A stretch of DNA of 17,676 nt, from the NCBI GenBank assembly GCA_037446075.1, contig JBBIJH010000048.1, positions 1-17,676 of the forward strand, given 5' to 3'. Of this stretch, positions 7,327 through 14,289 are shown in pieces. The notes under the pieces were generated by a model, which was not told where the DNA came from, ran no database searches, and was given only the letters and a program-made list of their open reading frames with translations. The stretch comes from JBBIJH01 sp037446075. Lineage in GTDB: Bacteria; Bacteroidota; Ignavibacteria; UBA10030; JAHEZR01. The stretch's first letter is position 1. Every line of letters begins with the position of its first letter. A program made the translations under genes and the position numbers.

Positions 7327-7872
7327 CTACTTGCTGGTCACGACGTGAAGCTTCTCAAGAACTTTCGCTGTCAGATCGTACTTATCGTTCGTGTAGAGAA
7401 GGAGAATGTCTCCAGACTTGTCGAAAACGTAATCGTACCCATCTTCCTGGGCAACATCCTGAATTGCCTTGAAAATCCTGTCGTGCACAGGCTTGAGGAG
7501 TTCTCTCTGCTTCTGGAACATTTCCCCGTTAGGGCCAAACTTCTGGTTGCGATACTCCGTGACACGCTTCTCGAGCTGCATAAGGTCTCGCTCGAATTCG
7601 GCCTTAGTCTGGTCACTCATAATCAACTTTTTCTTATCGTACTCTTCAAACTTCTTCTGCCAATCATTCTGCATTTTCGTGATCTCGCCCTGCCACTGTG
7701 CCACATACCCATCGAGCTGTTTTTGAGCGTCCTGTGCTTCCGGCAACCTGTCCATGATCGTTTTCGAATCCACATAGCCAATCTTGGCCTGTCCCAGTAG
7801 TCGATTCTGAAAAGCGATTAACGACAGCAGCACGCCCACAATCCAGATTTCATCCAACCATTTTTTCTGCAT
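7327..7872 (-). CDS. OmpH/Skp-family periplasmic chaperone, copy 1
   Basis: This 181-aa protein has a hydrophobic N-terminal segment (IWIVGVLLSLIAF, residues 9-21) with likely cleavage near LLGQA, then the Skp-type start KIGYVDSKTIM. A long charged coiled coil covers about residues 45-130, and an end domain contains VFDKSG and NDKYDLTAKVLEKL. Skp homologues are trimeric jellyfish-shaped chaperones that carry unfolded outer-membrane proteins to BamA. It is clearly paralogous to the neighbour at 8007-8594 (shared LPEAQ-AQ, YDKKK and NDKYD or DNKYD). The signal peptide is unusual in having acidic residues (DE) before the hydrophobic core. The ATG has AGGAG about 6 nt upstream. Confidence 0.9.
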   Translation of the reverse strand: MQKKWLDEIWIVGVLLSLIAFQNRLLGQAKIGYVDSKTIMDRLPEAQDAQKQLDGYVAQWQGEITKMQNDWQKKFEEYDKKKLIMSDQTKAEFERDLMQLEKRVTEYRNQKFGPNGEMFQKQRELLKPVHDRIFKAIQDVAQEDGYDYVFDKSGDILLLYTNDKYDLTAKVLEKLHVVTSK

Positions 7873-7957
7873 TCCTGCTCCTGCTGTTTTTTAAGCCACT
7901 AATTCGCCAGGCGATAGCTTCCACGTCGGTAATCTCTTCAAGAAGCTCCATATCCAT
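7850..7957 (-). CDS. Possible 35-residue peptide in the ompH1 leader
   Basis: The 134-nt gap between the two ompH genes contains a short frame starting ATGGATATGGAG and ending at a TGA 23 nt inside ompH1 in another frame. The peptide begins MDMELLEEITDVEAIAW and is acidic, then turns basic. It starts at the very edge of repeat-like copy B. It could be a real small gene, the remnant of a longer one, or a chance frame. No Shine-Dalgarno site is clear and no family can be assigned with certainty. Confidence 0.2.
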   Translation of the reverse strand: MDMELLEEITDVEAIAWRISGLKNSRSRNAEKMVG

Positions 7958-7985
7958 CTCGCTCTAACGAGCGGGTCTGGGCAAG
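7956..7985 (-). repeat. Short intergenic repeat-like element, copy B
   Basis: This is the partner of the element in the rRNA leader (88-122). On the minus strand it has CTTGCC, CCCGCT and TAGAGCGAGAT in the same order, with a shorter middle. It still folds: CGCTC-GTTA-GAGCG is a 5-bp stem with a 4-nt loop. It lies in the ompH2-ompH1 intergenic gap. The last bases of the element form part of the ATG of the possible small peptide. Confidence 0.35.
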
Positions 7986-8006
7986 CGACTGTCTGTCGGA
8001 GGAAAC

Positions 8007-8594
8007 CTATTTCCCCCGTTTCAGTCGATCCAGAACCTTGAAAGTTACGTCGTATTTGTTGTCTCCAAAAAGCAGAACCGGGACTTCTGCACCCCTATCG
8101 AAAATAAAGCTCATCCCTTCTTCCGCTGCAACGGATTCGATCGCTTTAAGAATCTTTTGTCTCACCGGGGTCATGATCTTTTCCTGAAGCTCCTGTAACT
8201 CTCCACCTTGCCCGAGCTTCTTGTTCCGGAACTCCAGAATTTTTTGTTGCTGTTCGAGCAGCTTTTGTTCTTCTGCAAGCTTTGCTGCCTCGTTCAGCAT
8301 CGCTTTCTTCTTGTCGTAGTCTTCCAGCCGAGTCTGATAAGCCTTTGCCATCGTGTCAAGCTGCGATTGCCAGAGGTCGAGAGAGGATTGGATCTTTCTC
8401 TGCGCCTCCTGGGCTTCGGGAAGCTGCTGGATGATCACTTGTGAATCCACAAAGCCGAGCTTCATCGTCGTTGTGCGTTCGGTTCTGGGCTGGGTTTGAC
8501 CCGCTGCGCTATTCGCTGCAGTGAGCACGAGAAGGAAGAGTAAGAAAGATTTCAGAAGAAGGGCTCGATTCGCACCTAGGGGTTTTGTGTTCAC
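8007..8594 (-). CDS. OmpH/Skp-family periplasmic chaperone, copy 2
   Basis: This 195-aa protein has a typical signal peptide (LLLKSFLLFLLVLTAANSAAG) followed by KLGFVDSQVIIQQLPEAQEA. A long glutamine- and lysine-rich coiled coil follows, then the conserved end domain (FIFDRGAEVPVLLFGDNKYD). It probably delivers outer-membrane proteins to BamA, which is encoded just upstream. The reading frame extends to an ATG at 8717, but that would overlap bamA and place about 41 hydrophilic residues before the signal peptide. The GTG at 8594 has GAGG 5 nt upstream and puts the signal peptide near the N-terminus, so it is preferred. Confidence 0.9.
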   Translation of the reverse strand: MNTKPLGANRALLLKSFLLFLLVLTAANSAAGQTQPRTERTTTMKLGFVDSQVIIQQLPEAQEAQRKIQSSLDLWQSQLDTMAKAYQTRLEDYDKKKAMLNEAAKLAEEQKLLEQQQKILEFRNKKLGQGGELQELQEKIMTPVRQKILKAIESVAAEEGMSFIFDRGAEVPVLLFGDNKYDVTFKVLDRLKRGK

Positions 8595-8680
8595 ATTTGC
8601 CTCTTTCGGTTGTTCGGACTTGTTGATCAAGGATTGACGGTTCGATGGACCAGCGGGCTGGTGTGGCGGTTTTATTCTCT

Positions 8681-11074
8681 TTAGAATCCCCTTCCAAACT
8701 GGAAGTGGAAGTGCCATCCATCTGCCCTGCCGTCTCGGGGCTGTACATCATCAAAGCCATAGGCATAGTCGAATCCGATGAGACCGATCGGATTGATCAG
8801 GAGACGCGCCCCGATGCCGGCAGACCTGCGAAGGTCGAATGGGTCTGTCTCTCTCCACGTGCGCCAGACATTGCCAGCTTCCGCGAACGTGAGTAAGTAA
8901 ATCGGGATAGGATGAAGAGAAAGTGAAAAGCGAAGCTCAGCCGTGTACTTTGCCACCGAGCGACCGCCGGAAATCTCGTCATTCACATTCCTGGGTCCGA
9001 TACTTCGGTCCTCATAACCGCGAAGGGGCAAGGTTGCATAGTATGAGGCTAACCCAGAGCCGCCCNNNNNNNNNNACAATTCTGTCGGCGGGATGATCGA
9101 CCCGGGCTTGTAACCGATCGCTCCCACGAGTGCACTGGTAAAAGCGACGAGCCGGCTGGAGCCAAAAAGGGGCGTGTGCCAATCTGCGTTCAGTGTATAT
9201 TTCTGGTAACTTGTATTTCCGGGCAAGAACGGCTTACCAGAAAGTTCAACCGTCAAGGAAAAATTAGAGCCGTAAGTGGGGAAAATAGGATTATCGATGC
9301 TACTACGAGACAAGCCAAACTGCAGGTTGAATTGATTGTAAACCCCCTCCACAAAGATCCCGCCGCCCTGCTTCACGTCGTATCTTTGGAAACTGAGCGA
9401 GCCGTCAGCACGGAAGAAGTCGTCCGGCCAGCGCAATCTCCGTCCCAGTCGCAGAGTGCCCCCTGTCCGCCGTTCGTCAAAGCCCAGGATTGTCCGTGTA
9501 TCAAACAAGCTTACTCCGAAGGTCGTCGGCGTGTCAAACAACCACGGCTCCACGAAGCTTAAGGAAAAGGTACGGAACCGACTCTGCTCTCCAAATTGCC
9601 AGTCAAAGTTAAGCTGTTGCCCAGCACCGCCCGACAAGGGTTCCGTGATTGAGAAGTTGTTGAAGGTCAACCCGAGCGCGCCGGTGAATCCGAACGTCTG
9701 ACTATATCCTACTGAAGCATTGAAACTGTCACTGGACTTCTCCTCTACCTCATACAGCAGGTCCACAGTTTTCTCGTCGACTAGGCGTGTATCGGGTTTG
9801 ATTTTCTCTGGGTTGAAGTAGTTCAACACCTGGAGCTGACGCATGCTTCGGATGATGGCCGCACGGCTGAAATAATCTCCCGGGCGGGTGAAAAGTTCAC
9901 GTCGGATCACCTTCTCTTTTGTTTTTGTATTCCCTTTGATGTCAACCCGTCCGATGCGAAATTGATTTCGCTCGAAGACGCGGATGTGGATGTCGAGGCT
10001 GTCCTTCCCGACGACATTGTAGTCAATGTCCTGCCCGAACATCAGGTAGCCGTTGTCGAGGTAGAGCGATGCGACATCCGTCTGGTCCTCGCTCCCGCGA
10101 AGGTTTTTCTCAAATTTTTCTGCATCGAAAACATCCCCCTTCTTAAATCCCAATCGCGCGCTGAGAACTTCTGATGGATAGACGTTATTCCCCTCCCACG
10201 TGATATTTCTGATGCGATACTGTGCACCTTCTAGAACTCGGATGTGGATGAAAAGATTTTCTTTTGCATCATCGTAAGAGATGGAGTCAGAGAGGATTTC
10301 AGCGTCACGATAGCCATTGTTCCGATAAAAATCGACAATGAGCTTCTTGTCTTCCTCAAATTTCTTTCGCTCAAACCGAGCGGACCTCCAGAACTTCCAC
10401 CACTTTTTCTCGTTCGTGTTTTTCATCTTCCCTTTCAGGTCGCCGTCGTCGAAGGCCTGATTCCCCTCGAATGTAATCCTCCGCACTCGCACTTGATTCC
10501 CTTCATCGATTTTCAGCTTCAGGATCACCCGCCCGACCGCATTCGCATCCTTTGCGTCTTCCAGCTCTGCCTGAACAGATGTCTGCAAGAACCCATCCTC
10601 TTCGTAAAGCTTCCTGATTGCCTTGACGACCCGATCAATTTCGACGGGAGTTAACAGCTGACCCCGGACGAGGCTGATTTTTTTCTGAAGGTCCCCATCG
10701 TCTTTCTCGCTATTCCCGGAAAACTCGACACGCTCGAAGCGGGGATGTTCTTTGACCCGGATGAGAAGATAAACACCATCGGCAACCCTGTTCTCGATCA
10801 GGATTTGAACATCCGAGAAGATTTTCAATGCCCACAACCGAGTAATCGCCGCCCCGGTCTGCGGTCCGGGGACCGTGATTTCATCTCCCACGCGAAGACC
10901 TGAGTTCGCAATAATGGCGCCCGCCTCGGTCGTCTTGTTCCCCTCTACGGAGATCCCGAGAATTTTGTAGACCTGGGGTTTCGAGCCTTGGGGTCGAACA
11001 GTGTTCGTTGCGACAAGAGTCGTCAGTAGCAAACCCGCGACGACGGAGACTGTGGGATTAAATGCGCGCGACAT
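8681..11074 (-). CDS. bamA: Outer membrane protein assembly factor BamA (Omp85)
   Basis: This protein of about 797 aa is the core beta-barrel of the BAM machine that folds outer-membrane proteins. A signal peptide (VSVVAGLLLTTLVATNTV) is followed by five POTRA domains over about residues 35-425, each with the pattern V-EGN or I-GN (ISVEGNKTT, VEFSGNSEK, ITFEGNQAF, ITWEGNNVY, VDIKGNTKT). A 16-strand barrel follows, with PLRGYEDRSIGP, GFDYAYGF and a terminal Phe (FGRGF). The ATG at 11074 overlaps uppS by 17 nt. A GTG at 11128 in the same frame would add 18 hydrophilic residues, and neither start has a good ribosome site. Ten undetermined bases interrupt the barrel at 9066-9075. Confidence 0.96.
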   Translation of the reverse strand: MSRAFNPTVSVVAGLLLTTLVATNTVRPQGSKPQVYKILGISVEGNKTTEAGAIIANSGLRVGDEITVPGPQTGAAITRLWALKIFSDVQILIENRVADGVYLLIRVKEHPRFERVEFSGNSEKDDGDLQKKISLVRGQLLTPVEIDRVVKAIRKLYEEDGFLQTSVQAELEDAKDANAVGRVILKLKIDEGNQVRVRRITFEGNQAFDDGDLKGKMKNTNEKKWWKFWRSARFERKKFEEDKKLIVDFYRNNGYRDAEILSDSISYDDAKENLFIHIRVLEGAQYRIRNITWEGNNVYPSEVLSARLGFKKGDVFDAEKFEKNLRGSEDQTDVASLYLDNGYLMFGQDIDYNVVGKDSLDIHIRVFERNQFRIGRVDIKGNTKTKEKVIRRELFTRPGDYFSRAAIIRSMRQLQVLNYFNPEKIKPDTRLVDEKTVDLLYEVEEKSSDSFNASVGYSQTFGFTGALGLTFNNFSITEPLSGGAGQQLNFDWQFGEQSRFRTFSLSFVEPWLFDTPTTFGVSLFDTRTILGFDERRTGGTLRLGRRLRWPDDFFRADGSLSFQRYDVKQGGGIFVEGVYNQFNLQFGLSRSSIDNPIFPTYGSNFSLTVELSGKPFLPGNTSYQKYTLNADWHTPLFGSSRLVAFTSALVGAIGYKPGSIIPPTELXXXXGGSGLASYYATLPLRGYEDRSIGPRNVNDEISGGRSVAKYTAELRFSLSLHPIPIYLLTFAEAGNVWRTWRETDPFDLRRSAGIGARLLINPIGLIGFDYAYGFDDVQPRDGRADGWHFHFQFGRGF
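9066..9075. other. 10-N assembly gap within bamA
   Basis: Ten N bases interrupt the barrel part of bamA. The reading frame is the same on both sides, so the gap length written is compatible with a multiple-of-three structure. On the coding strand the first missing codon begins with T and the last ends with G, just before Gly-Gly. This fits an aromatic residue followed after one or two positions by Met or Leu, as in many BamA proteins. The true number of missing bases is unknown. Confidence 0.95.
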
Positions 11075-11891
11075 GTTCAATAGCTTTTTGGATTCCCCTC
11101 TTAAAACCGTTCTTTCTGAGTTGCTCACTCACCATACCAAAACGTCGCTCGCGCCGTTGAAAGTTTCTGATCGCCTCGTAGAGGTCGTTGCGACGAAAAT
11201 CCGGCCAGTACCTGTCACTAATGTAGATTTCTGTATACGCAAGCTCCCACAGGAGAAAATTGCTCAACCGAAACTCACCGCTCGTCCTGATCATCAGATC
11301 GGGGTCGGGAATTTTGTTCGTAGACAGGTAGGAGGAAAATGTCCTTTCGTTGACGTCCTCTGGCTTCAGATGCCCGACTTCGATGTCCTCGGCGAGTCTT
11401 CGAGCTGCATTGGTGATGTCCCACCGACCGCTGTAGCTGAGGGCAAGGTTTAACGTAAGGCCCGTATTTGCCTTTGTCTTCTCTATTGCTTCGTGCAATT
11501 CCACCTGGACTTGTCGTGGCAAGGTCTGGATATCGCCGATGCAGGTCAGACGCACGTTGTTTTCATGAAGTCGGTCCGTTTCGTCACGGAGAGCCCGAAG
11601 CAGTAGCCGCATCAGCGTGGAGACTTCTTCCTTCGGTCTCCTCCAGTTTTCCGTCGAGAAGGCATAGATCGTGAGGAATCGCACACCAAGTTGGCCACAG
11701 GCTTCGACGATGTCACGGACGGAATTCACACCCTCGCGATGACCAGCGACACGGCTAAGGCCTCGTTCCTTTGCCCACCGACCGTTCCCATCCATAATAA
11801 TGGCGATGTGAGCGGGGATGGGTCCTGCATCCCGTAGTTGGTCCTGAACTTTCTTGTCTTCGGGTGTCGGAAGGTTATACTTTCTTGCCAC
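11058..11891 (-). CDS. uppS: Isoprenyl transferase (undecaprenyl diphosphate synthase) UppS
   Basis: This cis-prenyltransferase extends farnesyl diphosphate with isopentenyl diphosphate to make undecaprenyl diphosphate, the carrier for peptidoglycan and O-antigen. IIMDGNGRWA holds the catalytic Asp (residue 34 from this start). RVAGHREG, IYAFSTENW and the C-terminal DLMIRTSGEFRLSNFLLWE are all present. The frame is open up to a TTG at 11990, but that upstream part contains a promoter (11944-11972), so the longer form is unlikely. The GTG at 11891 is the first usable start after the promoter and gives 277 aa, near the usual 250. It is the first gene of the envelope operon. Confidence 0.94.
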   Translation of the reverse strand: MARKYNLPTPEDKKVQDQLRDAGPIPAHIAIIMDGNGRWAKERGLSRVAGHREGVNSVRDIVEACGQLGVRFLTIYAFSTENWRRPKEEVSTLMRLLLRALRDETDRLHENNVRLTCIGDIQTLPRQVQVELHEAIEKTKANTGLTLNLALSYSGRWDITNAARRLAEDIEVGHLKPEDVNERTFSSYLSTNKIPDPDLMIRTSGEFRLSNFLLWELAYTEIYISDRYWPDFRRNDLYEAIRNFQRRERRFGMVSEQLRKNGFKRGIQKAIEHVARI

Positions 11892-11943
11892 TGGTCTTCT
11901 CGATGAAAGGAGAGCGGCTGAGTTCTTTTCAAAATTCTTTTCC

Positions 11944-11972
11944 AATTTAATCTTTTCTGCGGGAAAAGTCAA
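11944..11972 (-). promoter_or_regulatory. Promoter of the uppS-panB envelope operon
   Basis: The minus strand reads TTGACT (11967-11972), a 17-bp spacer and TAAATT (11944-11949), with a start expected near 11937. It precedes the chosen uppS start by about 50 nt. No other obvious promoter or terminator was seen before the terminator at 2231-2260, which suggests one transcript of about 9.7 kb, though internal promoters cannot be excluded. Confidence 0.65.
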
Positions 11973-12028
11973 GAAACCTTCTAAGCACAATCAATGGGAG
12001 AAGTTCAGTCGTTTTTCAGAAAAAGAAC

Positions 12029-12047
12029 CCGCGCCTTGGCAGCGCGG
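12029..12047. other. GC-rich hairpin between the divergent promoters
   Basis: CCGCGC and GCGCGG form a perfect 6-bp stem with a 7-nt loop. It lies between the uppS promoter and the ybaB promoter, ending 12 nt before the ybaB -35. On the minus strand it is followed by GTTCTTTTTC, so it could act as a weak terminator for minus-strand read-through or as an insulator. No minus-strand gene is present directly upstream that would need it. Confidence 0.35.
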
Positions 12048-12059
12048 CTGCATTTCAGG

Positions 12060-12088
12060 TTGACTTTCCCTCCCCAATGTGATATATT
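12060..12088 (+). promoter_or_regulatory. Promoter of the ybaB-recR unit
   Basis: TTGACT (12060-12065), a 17-bp spacer and TATATT (12083-12088) match the rRNA promoter hexamers exactly. Transcription should start near 12095, about 65 nt before the ybaB ATG. It is divergent from the uppS promoter, with 87 bp between the two -35 boxes. Confidence 0.75.
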
Positions 12089-12160
12089 TCTCGCAGCAAT
12101 AGAGAGGTTCATCCACGGCACAGAAAGAAAGCTCACTCCAACGTAATGAGGAATATCATA

Positions 12161-12484
12161 ATGAAAGCCAACCTCCAGGGAATGATGAAGCAGATCGAAG
12201 AACGGCTTGCGCAGGCACAGGCAAACCTCGAGCGGATTACCGTTAGCGCGGATGCTGGCGGCGGGATGGTGAGGGTTACGGCAAACGGGCGACAACAGAT
12301 CACAAAGATTCAGATCGAGAAAGAGGTTGTAAACCCCGAGGAGGTCGAGATGCTCGAAGACCTCATTGCGGCGGCCGTGAATAAAGCCCTGGAGGATTCG
12401 ACGAAGATGGCAAAGGAGGAGATGGCAAAAGCTACAAGCGGCCTGCTACCGAATATTCCTGGCCTCAGCTTTCCAGCGCTGTGA
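12161..12484 (+). CDS. ybaB: YbaB/EbfC-family nucleoid-associated protein
   Basis: This 107-aa protein belongs to the small dimeric DNA-binding YbaB/EbfC family. MKANLQGMMKQIEERL is the typical N-terminal helix. It is followed by a beta part (GGGMVRVTANGRQQITKIQI) and a C-terminal helix (EMLEDLIAAAVNKALEDS). It is placed upstream of recR as in many bacteria, which suggests a link to recombination repair. An ATG at 12146 is in frame, but the ATG at 12161 is preferred because GAGGA lies about 8 nt before it and it gives the family N-terminus. Confidence 0.93.
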   Translation: MKANLQGMMKQIEERLAQAQANLERITVSADAGGGMVRVTANGRQQITKIQIEKEVVNPEEVEMLEDLIAAAVNKALEDSTKMAKEEMAKATSGLLPNIPGLSFPAL

Positions 12485-12529
12485 TCAAATCCTCTCTTCT
12501 CAGAGAAACCTTCGTCAAGCTTCGCACCC

Positions 12530-13126
12530 ATGCTGTACACCTCAGAATCAGTCGAGCGGTTGGTCAACTTGCTCTCTCAGTTGCCTGGCATCGGCCGGAA
12601 GACGGCACAGCGGCTCGCACTGTATATTCTCAAGCTGCCTCGAAACGATGTCGCGGCTCTTTCTCAAGCCCTCTCCGAAGTCAAAGAAAGGGTGAGATAC
12701 TGTTCGGTTTGCTACAACATCACGGAAAAAGATCCCTGTGCCATCTGCGGCAGTCCAAAAAGAGATAGGTCCCTCATTTGCGTGGTCGAAGACCCGAGCG
12801 ACGTCCTTGCGCTGGAGAAAACGAACGAGTACCAGGGCCTCTACCATGTACTGGGAGGCTCTCTTTCTCCGCTTGATGGGATCGGGCCAGAGGAACTGAA
12901 GATCAAGGAGCTGCTGAATCGGATTTCTGATGGAGTGAAGGAAGTGATCCTGGCACTGAATCCGAATGTGGAAGGAGAAGCAACGACGATTTATCTTTCT
13001 AAGTTACTGAAGCCGCTAGGGGTCAAGGTCAGTCGCATCGCGAGAGGACTTCCGATCGGGGGAGATCTTGAATTCGCTGATGAAGCAACACTCGCACGGG
13101 CACTGGAGGATCGGACTGTGCTGTAG
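12530..13126 (+). CDS. recR: Recombination mediator RecR
   Basis: This 198-aa protein works with RecO (and RecF) to load RecA on gapped DNA. The N-terminal helix-hairpin-helix contains LPGIGRKTAQRLA (residues 18-30). A four-cysteine zinc finger follows (Cys58, Cys61, Cys70, Cys73), then the TOPRIM domain starting at ICVVEDPSDVLALE (83-96). The Walker-B-like end reads ARGLPIGGDLEFADEATLARAL. Length is standard. It lies 45 nt after ybaB on the same strand. No strong Shine-Dalgarno site is seen; the start is set by the conserved N-terminus. Confidence 0.97.
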   Translation: MLYTSESVERLVNLLSQLPGIGRKTAQRLALYILKLPRNDVAALSQALSEVKERVRYCSVCYNITEKDPCAICGSPKRDRSLICVVEDPSDVLALEKTNEYQGLYHVLGGSLSPLDGIGPEELKIKELLNRISDGVKEVILALNPNVEGEATTIYLSKLLKPLGVKVSRIARGLPIGGDLEFADEATLARALEDRTVL

Positions 13127-13163
13127 ATGAATTTTAGCCTCAAATGCTAAGTGAGAAGGTTAA

Positions 13164-13769
13164 TTGACGGTGGAAGGACTCAAACGTCTTGGAATCTATG
13201 TCTTCCTCTTAGGACTTCTTCCAATTGCAGGCTGCGGCATACTTGAGACTCGAGATCCCGAACCCCCAGGACAGACAAGTTCGACATTCATTCCGCCAAC
13301 TTCCCCTAACCTTGTGCTCGAGAATCTCGTGAACGCCATTCGCGAAAGGAACACAGACAATTACATCCGATGCCTGGCAGACCCCAATTTCTCCAGTCGA
13401 AAATTCACTTTTGTGCCGACACAAGAAGCGCAATCCCAGTACTTTGCCGTCTTCAGCAATTGGTCTCTCAGTGCAGAGCGAGACTACTTTGAGAATCTAA
13501 AATCATTCACGCCTACCTCGGCTGCCACGTCCCTGTTTCTTTCAGACGGAAGGTTTGAAAATATCCAGTCTGATTCGGCCCTTTACACCAGCACGTATGA
13601 GCTTGTTTTCCCGCACAATGTCAGTGGAGTTTCCCAGACGGCTAAAGGAACGCTCCAATTTTTTCTTGCAACCGACCGCAATCAACTCTGGATGATCTAC
13701 CGGTGGGACGACCATAAACTTAGCTCCAACATTAGCTGGAGCGACTTTAAAGGACGGTTCAGCAGATGA
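13164..13769 (+). CDS. Probable lipoprotein, function unknown (paired copy 1)
   Basis: This 201-aa protein is not recognised as a named family. The first 24 residues form a lipoprotein signal (LGIYVFLLGLLPIAGC) with Cys24 as the likely lipidated residue, then a proline- and threonine-rich linker. The remainder looks like a small helix-plus-sheet domain: a helix with ENLVNAIRERNTDNYIRCL, a middle FTFVPTQEAQSQYFAVFSNW, and strands ending LWMIYRWDDH. The same layout and the W-x-I-x-R-W ending occur in the next gene, so the two are probably paralogues; an NTF2-like fold is a guess. The TTG start has AAGG 4 nt upstream, and a GTG 6 nt later is possible. It starts 37 nt after recR and overlaps the next gene. 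Confidence 0.7.
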   Translation: MTVEGLKRLGIYVFLLGLLPIAGCGILETRDPEPPGQTSSTFIPPTSPNLVLENLVNAIRERNTDNYIRCLADPNFSSRKFTFVPTQEAQSQYFAVFSNWSLSAERDYFENLKSFTPTSAATSLFLSDGRFENIQSDSALYTSTYELVFPHNVSGVSQTAKGTLQFFLATDRNQLWMIYRWDDHKLSSNISWSDFKGRFSR

Positions 13770-14287
13770 TGAGGTTCCGAGGATACATTCAAACTGGCCT
13801 TAGCATGGTCTGTTTACTTACTGGAGGCTGCTTGAACCCTTTCGCACCCCGGTTTGACGAGACTGGCGGCCCATCGGGATCCATCCTTGGTGACCAGAAA
13901 ACCGTCGAGGGGGTGTTCCAGAATTTCCGTTACTCGTATACCTTCAGAGATACAACGATCTATAGCCAGCTTCTCGCACCTGATTTCGTGTTCGTGTACC
14001 GGGATTTCGAGCGCGGCCTGGATGTTTCGTGGGGCCGGGATGAGGACATGCGAACCACACACGGGCTGTTTCTCAACGTCCAGAATCTTGATCTCGTATG
14101 GAATAACATCATCTCACTCTCCGGCGACTCGCTGCGGTCGAGTGTAACTCGCGGATTTAACCTCACTGTCACCTTCAATCCCAACTTCGTGGAACGCGTG
14201 GACGGCTACGCGAACCTGACTCTCGAGCGAAGAGGCATGGCAGACATCTGGAAGATCACACGGTGGCGAGACGAATCGAATTTTTAG
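13766..14287 (+). CDS. Probable lipoprotein, function unknown (paired copy 2)
   Basis: This 173-aa protein is not recognised. Its N-terminus (MMRFRGYIQTGLSMVCLLTGGC) looks like a lipoprotein signal with Cys22, though the residue pattern before the Cys is less typical than in copy 1. The mature part has YSYTFRDTTIYSQLLAPDF, then FVFVYRDF and a final ADIWKITRWRDES, resembling copy 1. Its ATG overlaps the stop of the previous gene (ATGA), which implies coupled translation. It stops 2 nt before the preferred pheA start. A role in the envelope is inferred from the signal only. Confidence 0.7.
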   Translation: MMRFRGYIQTGLSMVCLLTGGCLNPFAPRFDETGGPSGSILGDQKTVEGVFQNFRYSYTFRDTTIYSQLLAPDFVFVYRDFERGLDVSWGRDEDMRTTHGLFLNVQNLDLVWNNIISLSGDSLRSSVTRGFNLTVTFNPNFVERVDGYANLTLERRGMADIWKITRWRDESNF

Positions 14288-14289
14288 AC

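Noticed and set aside
8595..8717. Longer ompH2 from the ATG at 8717
   Set aside because: It would overlap bamA and put about 41 hydrophilic residues before the signal peptide; the GTG at 8594 has a good ribosome site.
11892..11990. Longer uppS from the TTG at 11990
   Set aside because: The stretch contains a good promoter, including a -10 inside the would-be coding region, and has no conserved residues.
12490..12506. Small inverted repeat between ybaB and recR
   Set aside because: It has only five A/T-rich pairs with no T-run, between two genes that are normally co-transcribed; not enough for a terminator call.
13165..13200. TTGACG near the first lipoprotein as a -35 box
   Set aside because: No acceptable -10 sits 16-18 bp downstream, and the TTG is better explained as the start codon.
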